Shown: in pieces, positions 25,194 to 32,817 of the stretch
Numbering within the stretch: position 1 is the first letter of the stretch
Layout of the letters: every line of letters starts with the position of its first letter
Origin: Candidatus Thalassarchaeum betae
GTDB taxonomy: Archaea; Thermoplasmatota; Poseidoniia; Poseidoniales; Thalassarchaeaceae
Assembly: GCA_022448665.1 (NCBI GenBank)
Contig: JAKUUO010000003.1
Span: forward strand, 1-57,258
Length of the DNA stretch: 57,258 nt
Direction: 5' to 3'
Position numbers and translations under genes: made by a program
The notes under the pieces: model-generated
The model's database searches: none
Told to the model about the DNA's origin: nothing
The model's input: the letters and a program-made list of their open reading frames with translations, nothing else

Positions 25194-26486
25194 ATGCCCC
25201 CCTTCGACCCACCAGACCGAGATGTTCAAGCAGCAAACCGAAGAAAAGCGGAAGCAGCAGAATTAGCGAAGCCGATACATGTCCTTGGCGCTGGCCTTTC
25301 GGGCCTCGCCGCTGCCACCTATCTGGCCAACGCCGGCCGCGAGGTTCACGTGCACGAGATTCGCGGTGACAGCGGTGCTCGTTTCGATGGCGATTTCCAA
25401 GGAATCGAGAACTGGACCAGTGGTAGTGACTTCTTCGATGAGATGCGCCAGTGGGGCTTCGACCCGGAGCAGTTCAAGTCCGACCCGTTCGATGTCATCG
25501 ACCTAGCCCACCCTGACGATGAAATCACCCAACCACGGACCTCGGACGTGGCCTTCCGCATCGTCGAGCGTGGCACTGCTGAGCACTGCATCGATCAGGG
25601 ATTCAAGCGGATGGCGATGGAGGCTGGTGCCCATATCCACTACGATGTCCGCAAGGATCCCGAGGAATGTCACATCATCGCTGCGGGACCCAAGGACTCG
25701 AGCGCGGTGGCGTTCGGCGAGATTTTCCACACCGATCACCCCAACCACGTCACTTTCCAACTCAACGACAAACTCGCTCCCGGGGCCTATTCCTACCTCA
25801 TCATCATCGATGGAGTGGGGCTGATCTGCACCTGCCTGTGGCGCCAGCAGAAGAATAGCTCGCGCTACCTAAACGAGACCATCGCTTGGTACGAGCAGCA
25901 CTACGATCTCAACCGCAAGCCAATCAAGAGAGTTGGCGGCAAGGGTGACTTCTCGCTGCCTACCAAGTACGTCCACGAAGGACGCTACTACGTCGGCGAA
26001 GCCGGTGGTCTGCAGGACTTCATGTGGGGCTTCGGCATGCGATACGCGGTAACCAGCGGGGTACTCGCAGCCAAGGCTGTGCTCGGCGATTGCGACTACG
26101 AAAGCGAGGTGCGCGAGCGCCTCGTTCCACTAGTCAGAGCGAGTGCGATCAACCGCTTCCTGATGAACAGAGTCGGCAACCGAGGATTCAAGATGGTGGC
26201 GAACCACTGGATGCGCGACCAGAAGAAGAAGGGAGATGGACTGGCATTCATGCGATGGATGTACAAGCCAGGACTTGGGAGGAGGATGCTGTGGCCGATC
26301 GTCAGGCTCGGAATGCTGCGCCGTAAGCAACTCAAGGACGGAAGGACGGTGCACCGCCTCCCGTTCAGGAAGTCTCTCGGTCGCGATGTCTGGGAGCCGA
26401 GTGCCAGGGGTAACGAAATCGGTGCCCAGTGGGATGCCATCCGCAGAAGCGGGGGCAATACCTCATTCAGTGAAAGTGACGCCTGA
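25194..26486 (+). CDS. FAD-dependent oxidoreductase, geranylgeranyl-reductase-like
   Basis: A 430-residue flavoprotein. GAGLSGLAAATYLANAGREVHVHE near residue 32 is the Rossmann FAD site, and YYVGEAGGLQDFMWGFGMRYAVTSGVLAAKA near 265 is the distal FAD/diphosphate motif of the geranylgeranyl reductase/PHBH group. Family members reduce isoprenoid double bonds or hydroxylate ring substrates. A basic C-terminal tail (about 330-400) may associate with membrane. It precedes the enoyl-CoA hydratase gene by about 30 bases. Whether it acts on archaeal lipids or within the acyl-CoA pathway is not decided by sequence. Confidence 0.72.
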   Translation: MPPFDPPDRDVQAANRRKAEAAELAKPIHVLGAGLSGLAAATYLANAGREVHVHEIRGDSGARFDGDFQGIENWTSGSDFFDEMRQWGFDPEQFKSDPFDVIDLAHPDDEITQPRTSDVAFRIVERGTAEHCIDQGFKRMAMEAGAHIHYDVRKDPEECHIIAAGPKDSSAVAFGEIFHTDHPNHVTFQLNDKLAPGAYSYLIIIDGVGLICTCLWRQQKNSSRYLNETIAWYEQHYDLNRKPIKRVGGKGDFSLPTKYVHEGRYYVGEAGGLQDFMWGFGMRYAVTSGVLAAKAVLGDCDYESEVRERLVPLVRASAINRFLMNRVGNRGFKMVANHWMRDQKKKGDGLAFMRWMYKPGLGRRMLWPIVRLGMLRRKQLKDGRTVHRLPFRKSLGRDVWEPSARGNEIGAQWDAIRRSGGNTSFSESDA

Positions 26487-26515
26487 AAGGCGTCCGCCGG
26501 CTCCGTTTGGTTGAT

Positions 26516-27397
26516 ATGGCGTCCCTGAGTGGCCAAAGCATGACCACTTGGCCGGAAATGGAACCGATGCCGAACAACCTGGTGAACTACGGAGTTACAG
26601 ACAACGGAATAGCCGTCATAGAGTTGTGCTCCGATTCAGCTGGCGAGCCCCTGACCGAGGGCAAGACCCCTGTCAACACCTACACTCATTCCATGATGCG
26701 CGACATCGACGAGGCGGTACTCAGGGCTCGCTTCGACGATGATGTGACCGTGATCATGATGACTGGCCATGGCGAGAAGTTCTTCTCAGCAGGTGCCAGC
26801 ATCAGCATGCTCGACTCGGTCACTCCCGGCTTCAAGTACTTCTTCTGCCTGCATGCCAACGAGACTCTCAGCAGGCTGGAGCAGACTCCCAAGCTCGTCA
26901 TCGCCGCGCTCAACGGCCACGCGGTCGGCGGCGGTCTGGAAATCGCTATGGCTGCCGACATCCGAATCGGCCGCAAGGACTCAGGTCAGGTCGGTCTGCC
27001 CGAAGTCTCCCTCGGTGTACTCGCCGGAACCGGTGGCACCGCACGCCTGTCTCGACTGGTCGGTAAGGCGAAGGCGATGGAGATTATGGTGACTGGACGC
27101 AAGTTCTCTTACGAGGAGGCCAAGGAGATGTCTCTCGTCCACGATGTCTGGGCCGGCAGCCTCGACGAGTTCCGTCAGGATATCATGGACTACGCCGGGC
27201 AGTTCACCCTGCCATACGCTGCCAGCAAGGCCATCGGGAACATCAAGCGAAGCGTCCAGAGCGGCATGGAGATCCCGCTCGAATATCATCTGGCCCTCGA
27301 GAGGGAGTTGCAGTCGGACCTGTTCCAGAGCGGCGATGCGAAGAAGGGGATTGCGGCCTACGTCAACAGGGAAGTTCCCGAATTCGAAGGAAACTGA
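26516..27397 (+). CDS. Enoyl-CoA hydratase/isomerase family protein
   Basis: A 293-residue crotonase-fold enzyme. Both catalytic glutamates of hydratases are present, in GHAVGGGLEIAMAADI and GLPEVSLGVLAGTGG, and the oxyanion region reads FFSAGASISML. The N terminus is longer than usual (about 30 extra residues). ATG 26516 was chosen; 26507 and 26540 are alternatives. It is followed by a perfect palindrome and then the BoxB/PaaA-like oxygenase gene, and probably acts with the 3-hydroxyacyl-CoA dehydrogenase of that operon. Confidence 0.87.
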   Translation: MASLSGQSMTTWPEMEPMPNNLVNYGVTDNGIAVIELCSDSAGEPLTEGKTPVNTYTHSMMRDIDEAVLRARFDDDVTVIMMTGHGEKFFSAGASISMLDSVTPGFKYFFCLHANETLSRLEQTPKLVIAALNGHAVGGGLEIAMAADIRIGRKDSGQVGLPEVSLGVLAGTGGTARLSRLVGKAKAMEIMVTGRKFSYEEAKEMSLVHDVWAGSLDEFRQDIMDYAGQFTLPYAASKAIGNIKRSVQSGMEIPLEYHLALERELQSDLFQSGDAKKGIAAYVNREVPEFEGN

Positions 27398-27402
27398 TTG
27401 AA

Positions 27403-27422
27403 TCGCACTCTATAGAGTGCGA
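27403..27422. promoter_or_regulatory. Perfect 20-base palindrome, candidate operator
   Basis: TCGCACTCTA is followed at once by its exact reverse complement TAGAGTGCGA. It lies between the enoyl-CoA hydratase stop and the TATA box of the diiron oxygenase operon, its centre about 57 bases before the start codon. A two-fold symmetric site at this place is what a dimeric regulator would bind; being upstream of the TATA box, an activator is at least as likely as a repressor. Confidence 0.6.
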
Positions 27423-27437
27423 ATCACTGATACAGCG

Positions 27438-27448
27438 TTTGATATACC
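27438..27448 (+). promoter_or_regulatory. TATA box of the diiron oxygenase operon
   Basis: TTTGATATACC is centred about 26 bases before ATG 27470, indicating a leaderless transcript that starts at the oxygenase gene. It lies 15 bases downstream of the 20-base palindrome. Confidence 0.55.
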
Positions 27449-27469
27449 TGTTCTCACTGCCGTAACTGC

Positions 27470-28612
27470 ATGGCAGACGCAGAGATTGTAGAGGATTACA
27501 CTCAGAACTTCGAGGTGTGGATTCAGGATTTCAGCGAGTGGCAGACTAGAATCGGCTTCGACCCCTCATGGCTGGGCGACTACCGCTTCGATATCAAATT
27601 CGATTGGGACACCGCGGGAAGCCAAATCGAGTTCGGAGACTTCGAAGGCAAGCCCAAGTGGGAGCGGAGGATGCAGATTCCTCAGCAGACGATTCGTGAT
27701 GCGATCGTCAACATGGTCAGCGTCCAGGGCGATACCGAGTTCGCCTCAGTCGAACAGCAGAATCACCTGCTCGATTCCGCCCCCACCGAGTACGATCGCA
27801 AATCGGCGCTGCGAATCATGTGCGAGGAGCAACGCCACGGCTGGCAGATGGCCTATCTGCTGTGCACCTTCTTCGGTGAGCAGGGCGTTCGCGAGGCTGC
27901 CAAACTGCTTGAGCGAAACGCACAGGACGGAACCAGGATTCTTGGCTCCTTCAACGAGCCGATCGACCATTGGCTGGACTTCTTCATGTTCACCCACTTC
28001 ATCGACCGCGACGGCAAGTATCAGCTCAAGATGCTCAGTACATCCTCGTTCAAACCACTGGCAGCGAGCATGGGCCCGATGCTCAAGGAGGAGTCGTTCC
28101 ACCTAGGAACAGGGGCCAACGGCCTGCGCCGGGTCGTAAAGCAGGGGGTGATACCTTGCGCCCTAATCCAGAAGTACGTCAACAAGTGGGTCAGTACGGG
28201 ACTCGACCTGTTCGGTACCGATGATTCGGCCAGCGCCCAGTGGGCCTACGTCTACGGGGTCAAGGGTCGCTACGACGAGCGTGAGGCTCAGGAGGCTGCT
28301 GAAAGGGAGCATCTGAACGAGGCCAGCCGGGAGTTGTACTTCCAAGAGCTCCGCGACGAGATGCGTCGAATCAGCAGGGCGCGCAAGGATGGGGAGCCCG
28401 AGCTCTACATCCCGTCGGACAAGTTCAGGCGTGGAATCGGCAAGTACGCCGGACAGAGGTACACCGTGCACGGCGAGCCGTTCGATGGCGATGATGCCGC
28501 TTGGGACAAGTATCTCGATGAAGTCACGCCGTCGGATGAAGAAGAGGACCGCCTAGTGAACGAGTACATGCAACAGGAATGGATCCAGTACCGAGAGTGG
28601 AAGGGAGAATGA
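27470..28612 (+). CDS. BoxB/PaaA-like diiron epoxidase component
   Basis: A 380-residue ferritin-like diiron protein of the phenylacetyl-CoA / benzoyl-CoA epoxidase family. Two ExxH iron motifs are visible, in CEEQRHGWQM near 124 and KEESFHLGTG near 209, plus conserved stretches ILGSFNEPIDHWLDFFMFTHFIDRDGKYQL. This resembles BoxB, the benzoyl-CoA 2,3-epoxidase oxygenase, though shorter than typical BoxB (about 470). Such enzymes use O2 and reductant to epoxidise an aryl-CoA ring. A leaderless promoter and palindrome precede it; it heads an operon with an unknown protein, a hydroxyacyl-CoA dehydrogenase and a FAD enzyme. No PaaB, PaaC or PaaE reductase gene is nearby; substrate unknown. Confidence 0.75.
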   Translation: MADAEIVEDYTQNFEVWIQDFSEWQTRIGFDPSWLGDYRFDIKFDWDTAGSQIEFGDFEGKPKWERRMQIPQQTIRDAIVNMVSVQGDTEFASVEQQNHLLDSAPTEYDRKSALRIMCEEQRHGWQMAYLLCTFFGEQGVREAAKLLERNAQDGTRILGSFNEPIDHWLDFFMFTHFIDRDGKYQLKMLSTSSFKPLAASMGPMLKEESFHLGTGANGLRRVVKQGVIPCALIQKYVNKWVSTGLDLFGTDDSASAQWAYVYGVKGRYDEREAQEAAEREHLNEASRELYFQELRDEMRRISRARKDGEPELYIPSDKFRRGIGKYAGQRYTVHGEPFDGDDAAWDKYLDEVTPSDEEEDRLVNEYMQQEWIQYREWKGE

Positions 28613-28631
28613 ACCACTCGGGGGCCTCGCT

Positions 28632-29192
28632 ATGCAGCACATAGCCCTCACCTCGTTCGACAAAGAGCGCTGCAGGCCGTTCTTCGACCGGCTGACCGAG
28701 TACTTCCAAGAGCATCACCATTCCGAGCAACAGGATGCTGAGGCTTACGAGGAGCTGCTCTACCGCATCCGCAGGCCCTATACGCCTCAGATGCTCGACA
28801 TGATTGACGATTGGATGGGGCTCGAGAGGCGCGACTGGCGCGAGGAGACACAGAGAGAAGTCATGCTGTCTCTATATGCGATTCGCTACCCAGACACTCT
28901 GCTCATCGAGAGTCTTACCGACAAGGCTCGCTCGGACATCCGCAGACTGTCCGCCTACCTGCACTTCACCCACCACACCTACGCCATCTGGGACGAGGAC
29001 TCACGCAGAGGACTGGTAAAACTCGGCATCGACATACCCCCTACCGAGGTCGCAGAACCCTTCGTCTACGGTGCCTACGTCACGGCAATCGAGTTGTTGA
29101 AGGACGTCGCCCCTTTCACCTGCTTCCTAGAGCATGATGTACCGCGCCAGCGGCTGTTCCAAGCGGCTCTAGCGGCTTACGGCCGGGAGTGA
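28632..29192 (+). CDS. Helical protein of unknown function in the diiron oxygenase operon
   Basis: A 186-residue protein, nearly all helical by pattern, not recognised. It has a His/Glu-rich stretch YFQEHHHSEQQDAEAYEELL near residue 24 and YLHFTHHTYAIWDEDSRRGLVKLGIDIP near 110, the latter faintly like the lid region of helix-hairpin-helix DNA glycosylases; that resemblance is weak and the catalytic Asp/Lys arrangement is not evident. It starts 19 bases after the oxygenase and ends 4 bases before the dehydrogenase, so it is very likely co-expressed; an accessory subunit is one possibility. Confidence 0.6.
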   Translation: MQHIALTSFDKERCRPFFDRLTEYFQEHHHSEQQDAEAYEELLYRIRRPYTPQMLDMIDDWMGLERRDWREETQREVMLSLYAIRYPDTLLIESLTDKARSDIRRLSAYLHFTHHTYAIWDEDSRRGLVKLGIDIPPTEVAEPFVYGAYVTAIELLKDVAPFTCFLEHDVPRQRLFQAALAAYGRE

Positions 29193-29196
29193 TTGG

Positions 29197-30072
29197 ATGG
29201 AGATCCAAGCCGTCGCCGTCATCGGCGCCGGCACGATGGGCGCAGGGATAGCACAAGTCTGCGCTCAGAGTGGTTGGGAGACCAGACTCTACGATGCCTT
29301 TCCTGATGGGCTGGCAAAAGGAATGGCGGCAATTGACGCGTTCTGGGACAGAGGCATCGAGCGCGGCAAGACCTCGCCAGAGCAGAAGTCCGGATGGTCT
29401 AGCAACCTCAACGCGGCCAGCGATATGGCCGAAGCCGTGGCTGGAGCAGACCTCGTCATCGAGGCAGTCCCGGAGAGCATGCCCCTCAAGCAGAGCATCT
29501 TCGCCGAGCTCGAGCAGCTTGCACCGAGTCACGCCGTATTAGCCACCAACACCTCCAGTCTGCCGATCTCGGACATCGCAGGCGCTACGAGTTGCCCGGA
29601 GCGTGTTATCGGGATGCACTTCTTCAATCCGGTCCCGCTCATGGAGCTGCTAGAGTTAGTGCGCCACGATGAGGTCTCGGAGGAGACCATCGCAGCCGCG
29701 CAATCCATCGGTTCGGCGATGGGGAAGACCACCATTCTGGTTCGCGACGTACCCGGCTTCGCCAGCAGTCGACTCGGTGTCGTGCTCGGCAACGAGGCGA
29801 TGCGCATGCTCGCTGACGGAGTCGCCTCGGCCAGCGACATCGATACCGCGATGCGCTTGGGCTACAGGCACCCGATGGGCCCGCTGGAATTGGGCGACCT
29901 CGTAGGACTGGATGTCCGCAGGGACATCCTCAACAACCTCGCAGACTCGTTCGGCGACGAGACGTACCGACCCCATCCTATGCTCGACAGGCTTGTCGAG
30001 GCGGGCGACCTCGGAAAGAAGACTGGTAAGGGGGTCTACGACTGGACCAGCGGCGAGAAGGTCGAGCGATGA
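29197..30072 (+). CDS. 3-hydroxyacyl-CoA dehydrogenase
   Basis: A 291-residue NAD-dependent dehydrogenase oxidising 3-hydroxyacyl-CoA to 3-oxoacyl-CoA. The NAD site is VAVIGAGTMGAGIAQVCAQSGW, NTSSLPI and IGMHFFNPVPLMELLELV with the catalytic His follow, and the C-terminal domain has YRHPMGPLELGDLVGLD. This is the usual length for a monofunctional enzyme. Its stop overlaps the next start by four bases (ATGA), which indicates translational coupling. With the enoyl-CoA hydratase upstream it provides two successive beta-oxidation steps. Confidence 0.9.
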   Translation: MEIQAVAVIGAGTMGAGIAQVCAQSGWETRLYDAFPDGLAKGMAAIDAFWDRGIERGKTSPEQKSGWSSNLNAASDMAEAVAGADLVIEAVPESMPLKQSIFAELEQLAPSHAVLATNTSSLPISDIAGATSCPERVIGMHFFNPVPLMELLELVRHDEVSEETIAAAQSIGSAMGKTTILVRDVPGFASSRLGVVLGNEAMRMLADGVASASDIDTAMRLGYRHPMGPLELGDLVGLDVRRDILNNLADSFGDETYRPHPMLDRLVEAGDLGKKTGKGVYDWTSGEKVER

Positions 30073-31655
30073 ATGAGAGATGGGATGTCGTGGTAATCGG
30101 CTCGGGGGCCGGCGGCATGACTGCAGCCGTTGCTCTTTGTAACGCTGGAAAGAGGGTGCTCGTGCTCGAACAGCACTACCTGCCGGGTGGATGGACGCAT
30201 TCGTTCTCCCTAGACGGACATCGCTTCAGTCCTGGTGTGCACTACCTAGGCGGCCTACATGAAGGAGGTGACATGCGAGTGGTCCTGGAAGGTCTGGGAG
30301 TAGGGGGCGACATGGAGTTCTACGAACTGAATCCTGACGGCTATGACCACGTCATTGTCGGCGAGGAGCGCTTTGACATACCCAAGGGGATGTCTGTCTT
30401 CAGAGAGAGGTTGTGCGAGCGGTTTCCGCAGGAACGCAAGGGCATCGAGCGGTACTTCCGCTACATGCAGCAAATAGATGAGGAGATGAGCAGCAGCAGG
30501 AAGTTGCGCGGTCTATTTGCCCCTCTGAAGACGCTTCTCGTAGCTCCTCGACTGGCCCTGACGGGACTTCGTCCGATTTCAGGGAGAATCAGGAAGTACG
30601 TCAGTGACCCTTTGCTCATCACCATACTTGAGTCCCGCTCCGGTGACCACGGTATGAGTCCGGAGCGCGTTCCCGCTGCACAGCACATCGGCATCGAAGC
30701 GCATTACTGGGAGGGCGGCTGGTATCCCAAGGGGGGTGGAGCGGCCTTCCCGAAGGCGTTCATACGCAGGCTTAGGTCCAAAGGCGGAGAGATCAGGTTG
30801 CGCACCGAAGTCGAGAGCATACTGCTCGAAGAGGGGGCGGATGGTTGTCGGGCCACAGGGGTACGTCTGGCTGATGGCTCTGAGATCCATTCTGAAATGG
30901 TGCTCTCGAACGCAGATGCACACGCCACCTACCACAATCTGGTCGGGGTCGATCGTCTGTCAGGGAAACTGCGACGTCGCCTCGAGAGGACCGAATACTC
31001 GGTCTCCAGCCTGAGTCTGTTCATGGCCACCGACCTAGACTTGGAGGCTATGGGACTTGATTCAGGCAACTACTGGATATGCGAGAAGGCCGACATCGAT
31101 GCCATCTACCGCTATGCAGAGGAGGAGAATCTAATGGATGCGGGTCCGATAAGGGGGGGTTTCCTGACCGTCACCACTCTCAAGGACCCATCTAAGATGA
31201 AGGACGGGGTGCATACGATGGAGGCCTTCACATTCGTCTCCTACGACGCATTCAAGCCATGGCTCGGGACCAAGACAGAGGAACGCTCGGAGGAGTACGA
31301 GGAGTTCAAGCGGGACCTGACCGAGAGGATGCTTGACATGATCGATCCACTGATACCGGGACTGCGCGACCATATGCTGCTTTGCGAGTTGGGCACCCCG
31401 CTGACCAACGAATACTACGTGAGCTCGCATCGCGGCAACCTCTACGGAACCGCAAAGTCGGCGAGTCAGATCGGTCCGTTCGGTTTCCCGATAAAGACTG
31501 AGATCAACGGCCTGTACCACTGCGGCGCCTCGACGACGTCGCACGGAGTGATGGGGGCGGTCTACAGTGGACTGCTGGCCTCCAAGAAGATGCTCGGGAC
31601 GCCCATAAGAGAGATTCTTATCCATTCAGACGAGGGGAGTGTCCTTGTCCACTGA
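30069..31655 (+). CDS. FAD-dependent oxidoreductase, CrtISO/phytoene-desaturase-like
   Basis: A 528-residue flavoprotein. VVVIGSGAGGMTAAVALCNAGKRVLVLEQHYLPGGWTHSF is the FAD-binding head, and LYHCGASTTSHGVMGAVYSGLLASKKML the C-terminal FAD contact; the layout matches carotenoid isomerases and related retinol saturases. The substrate is probably a polyunsaturated or isoprenoid lipid, but it is last in an acyl-CoA operon, so an acyl substrate is equally possible. The start overlaps the dehydrogenase stop. Twenty bases after its stop comes tRNA-Pro on the other strand. Confidence 0.78.
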   Translation: MNERWDVVVIGSGAGGMTAAVALCNAGKRVLVLEQHYLPGGWTHSFSLDGHRFSPGVHYLGGLHEGGDMRVVLEGLGVGGDMEFYELNPDGYDHVIVGEERFDIPKGMSVFRERLCERFPQERKGIERYFRYMQQIDEEMSSSRKLRGLFAPLKTLLVAPRLALTGLRPISGRIRKYVSDPLLITILESRSGDHGMSPERVPAAQHIGIEAHYWEGGWYPKGGGAAFPKAFIRRLRSKGGEIRLRTEVESILLEEGADGCRATGVRLADGSEIHSEMVLSNADAHATYHNLVGVDRLSGKLRRRLERTEYSVSSLSLFMATDLDLEAMGLDSGNYWICEKADIDAIYRYAEEENLMDAGPIRGGFLTVTTLKDPSKMKDGVHTMEAFTFVSYDAFKPWLGTKTEERSEEYEEFKRDLTERMLDMIDPLIPGLRDHMLLCELGTPLTNEYYVSSHRGNLYGTAKSASQIGPFGFPIKTEINGLYHCGASTTSHGVMGAVYSGLLASKKMLGTPIREILIHSDEGSVLVH

Positions 31656-31675
31656 GACTCACTACGAAATGAGAG

Positions 31676-31750
31676 TGGGCCCGCCCAGATTTGAACTGGG
31701 GTCTAACGCCCCCGAAGCGCCAAGTATAGGCCAAGCTAACCCACGGGCCC
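31676..31750 (-). tRNA. tRNA-Pro (anticodon CGG)
   Basis: The minus strand folds as acceptor GGGCCCG/CGGGCCC, anticodon stem GGCGC/GCGTT (two G-U pairs) around TTCGGGG with anticodon CGG, and T stem CCCAG/CTGGG around TTCAAAT. The discriminator is A; CCA is not encoded. No intron is visible. Confidence 0.88.
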
Positions 31751-31811
31751 TGCGTGCGTGCGAAACCAGAATCGCGGATTAGCGTTGCTCAAGACAGGTT
31801 GCCCGAAGTGG

Positions 31812-31883
31812 TGCGGACACCGGGAGTTGAACCCGGGTTAGCAGGTTGGGAACCTGCTGTCATAACCACTAGACCATGCCCGC
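31812..31883 (-). tRNA. tRNA-Gly (anticodon CCC)
   Basis: The minus strand gives acceptor GCGGGCA/TGTCCGC, anticodon stem GCAGG/CCTGC around TTCCCAA (anticodon CCC), T stem CCGGG/CCCGG with loop TTCAACT, and discriminator A. It begins 10 bases after the stop of the ACT-domain gene on the same strand, so it may be processed from that transcript. CCA is not encoded. Confidence 0.92.
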
Positions 31884-31893
31884 TTGATTCGTC

Positions 31894-32238
31894 TCAGTCG
31901 GTCGTGTACCCGACGGTGGCGCTGCCACCTTCGATCGACATGATATACAGCGACTTGAGATTGACGCCTGAACTGGCCATCCCCCTAGTAAACGACGCCA
32001 GGGCCCCGGGTTCGTGATCCAACTTGGCCGACTTCAGTTCAGCTACGGTGTAACTCGCTCCCATTCTATCGAGGGCCCCGGAGGTGGCATCGGGGTTGTC
32101 AGTCAGGATGGCGGCCGATGCAGTGTCGCCTCCGACGGCTACCACAGCGAGTATGTTCACATCCGCAGCGGCTATGGCTTCACAGTGGTCGGCGAGCGCG
32201 CCTGGTTCGTCGTTCATCATGATTCTGTATTCCTTCAT
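31894..32238 (-). CDS. ACT-domain protein
   Basis: A 114-residue protein made of two ACT modules: KEYRIMMNDEPGALADHCEAIAAADVNILAVV (1-70) and LDHEPGALASFTRGMASSGVNLKSLYIMSIEGG (about 75-110). The EPGAL turn that binds small effectors such as amino acids is present in both. No catalytic domain is attached, so it is probably a ligand-sensing regulatory protein. ATG 32238 was chosen because the frame upstream to 32322 has no ACT-like content. Confidence 0.78.
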   Translation of the reverse strand: MKEYRIMMNDEPGALADHCEAIAAADVNILAVVAVGGDTASAAILTDNPDATSGALDRMGASYTVAELKSAKLDHEPGALASFTRGMASSGVNLKSLYIMSIEGGSATVGYTTD

Positions 32239-32290
32239 GAGACCTAGTCGTGGGCTTTCCACCTTCAATCTGTCGAAAACCGTCCGGACC

Positions 32291-32749
32291 TCAGATTTCC
32301 CTGGGCCGCAGTACTTCCTCAACTATCCAGCCATCGGGGGTTTCTACCAGCAGCGCAGCGGCTGCCGTCGGCATCTCGTGCCACTCGCCGGTCAGGTGGT
32401 TGATGAGATTCTCAGAGCCCGGATTGTGGCCCAGTATCATCGACGTGCCTTCGCCCAGAATGCCCTCCAACTGGATTAGCAGAGTGCTGACGTCGGCGTG
32501 GTAGATCTCTGGTCTGAGGTCTAATCTCGCACCGTCCATGTAGGGCGACATTCCCTCCAAAGTCTCGAGTGTACGTGTGGCGCTGCTCACCAAAATCAGT
32601 TGGGGGAGCCAGTCCCTCTCGGACAGGGCATCTGCCATTCGCGGGGCCTCACTTTGACCACGTGCATTGAGAGGCCTGTCGTGGTCCCTCATGTTGAGGT
32701 AGTCGTGACCGCTGTCGGCGTGACGCATCACGATGAGTCTACGAGTCAC
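32291..32749 (-). CDS. SixA-type phosphohistidine phosphatase
   Basis: A 152-residue histidine phosphatase. IVMRHADSG carries the catalytic RH(A), SSATRTLETLEG the second arginine, and MILGHNPGSENL the second catalytic His. This matches the SixA group, which dephosphorylates phosphohistidine on proteins. GTG 32749 gives a family-like start just before the first strand; ATG 32800 would add 17 residues and lies inside the TATA box of the divergent aldehyde dehydrogenase gene. Confidence 0.8.
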   Translation of the reverse strand: MTRRLIVMRHADSGHDYLNMRDHDRPLNARGQSEAPRMADALSERDWLPQLILVSSATRTLETLEGMSPYMDGARLDLRPEIYHADVSTLLIQLEGILGEGTSMILGHNPGSENLINHLTGEWHEMPTAAAALLVETPDGWIVEEVLRPREI

Positions 32750-32788
32750 GCTTGCGAGAAGTGGGCGGCGTTCTTGAATTGCATGAAT

Positions 32789-32798
32789 CTCATAAGAC
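32789..32798 (+). promoter_or_regulatory. TATA-like element of the aldehyde dehydrogenase gene
   Basis: CTCATAAGAC is centred about 24 bases before ATG 32818, fitting a leaderless transcript and supporting that start over the in-frame ATG at 32752. Confidence 0.4.
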
Positions 32799-32817
32799 AC
32801 TGCTCAGTCGAACGGGC

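Noticed and set aside
27470..28612. Naming the diiron gene boxB or paaA outright
   Set aside because: Resemblance is good but the protein is shorter than BoxB and partner subunits are missing, so only a family-level call is justified.
28632..29192. DNA glycosylase of the helix-hairpin-helix class
   Set aside because: Only one segment is reminiscent; no hairpin with GxGxxxA or catalytic Lys/Asp pattern is seen, and the operon context is metabolic.
23328..31655. Carotenoid or retinal biosynthesis cluster
   Set aside because: Two CrtI/CrtISO-like and one reductase-like flavoproteins are present, but phytoene synthase, lycopene cyclase and a Blh/Brp dioxygenase are not, and the neighbours are acyl-CoA enzymes.
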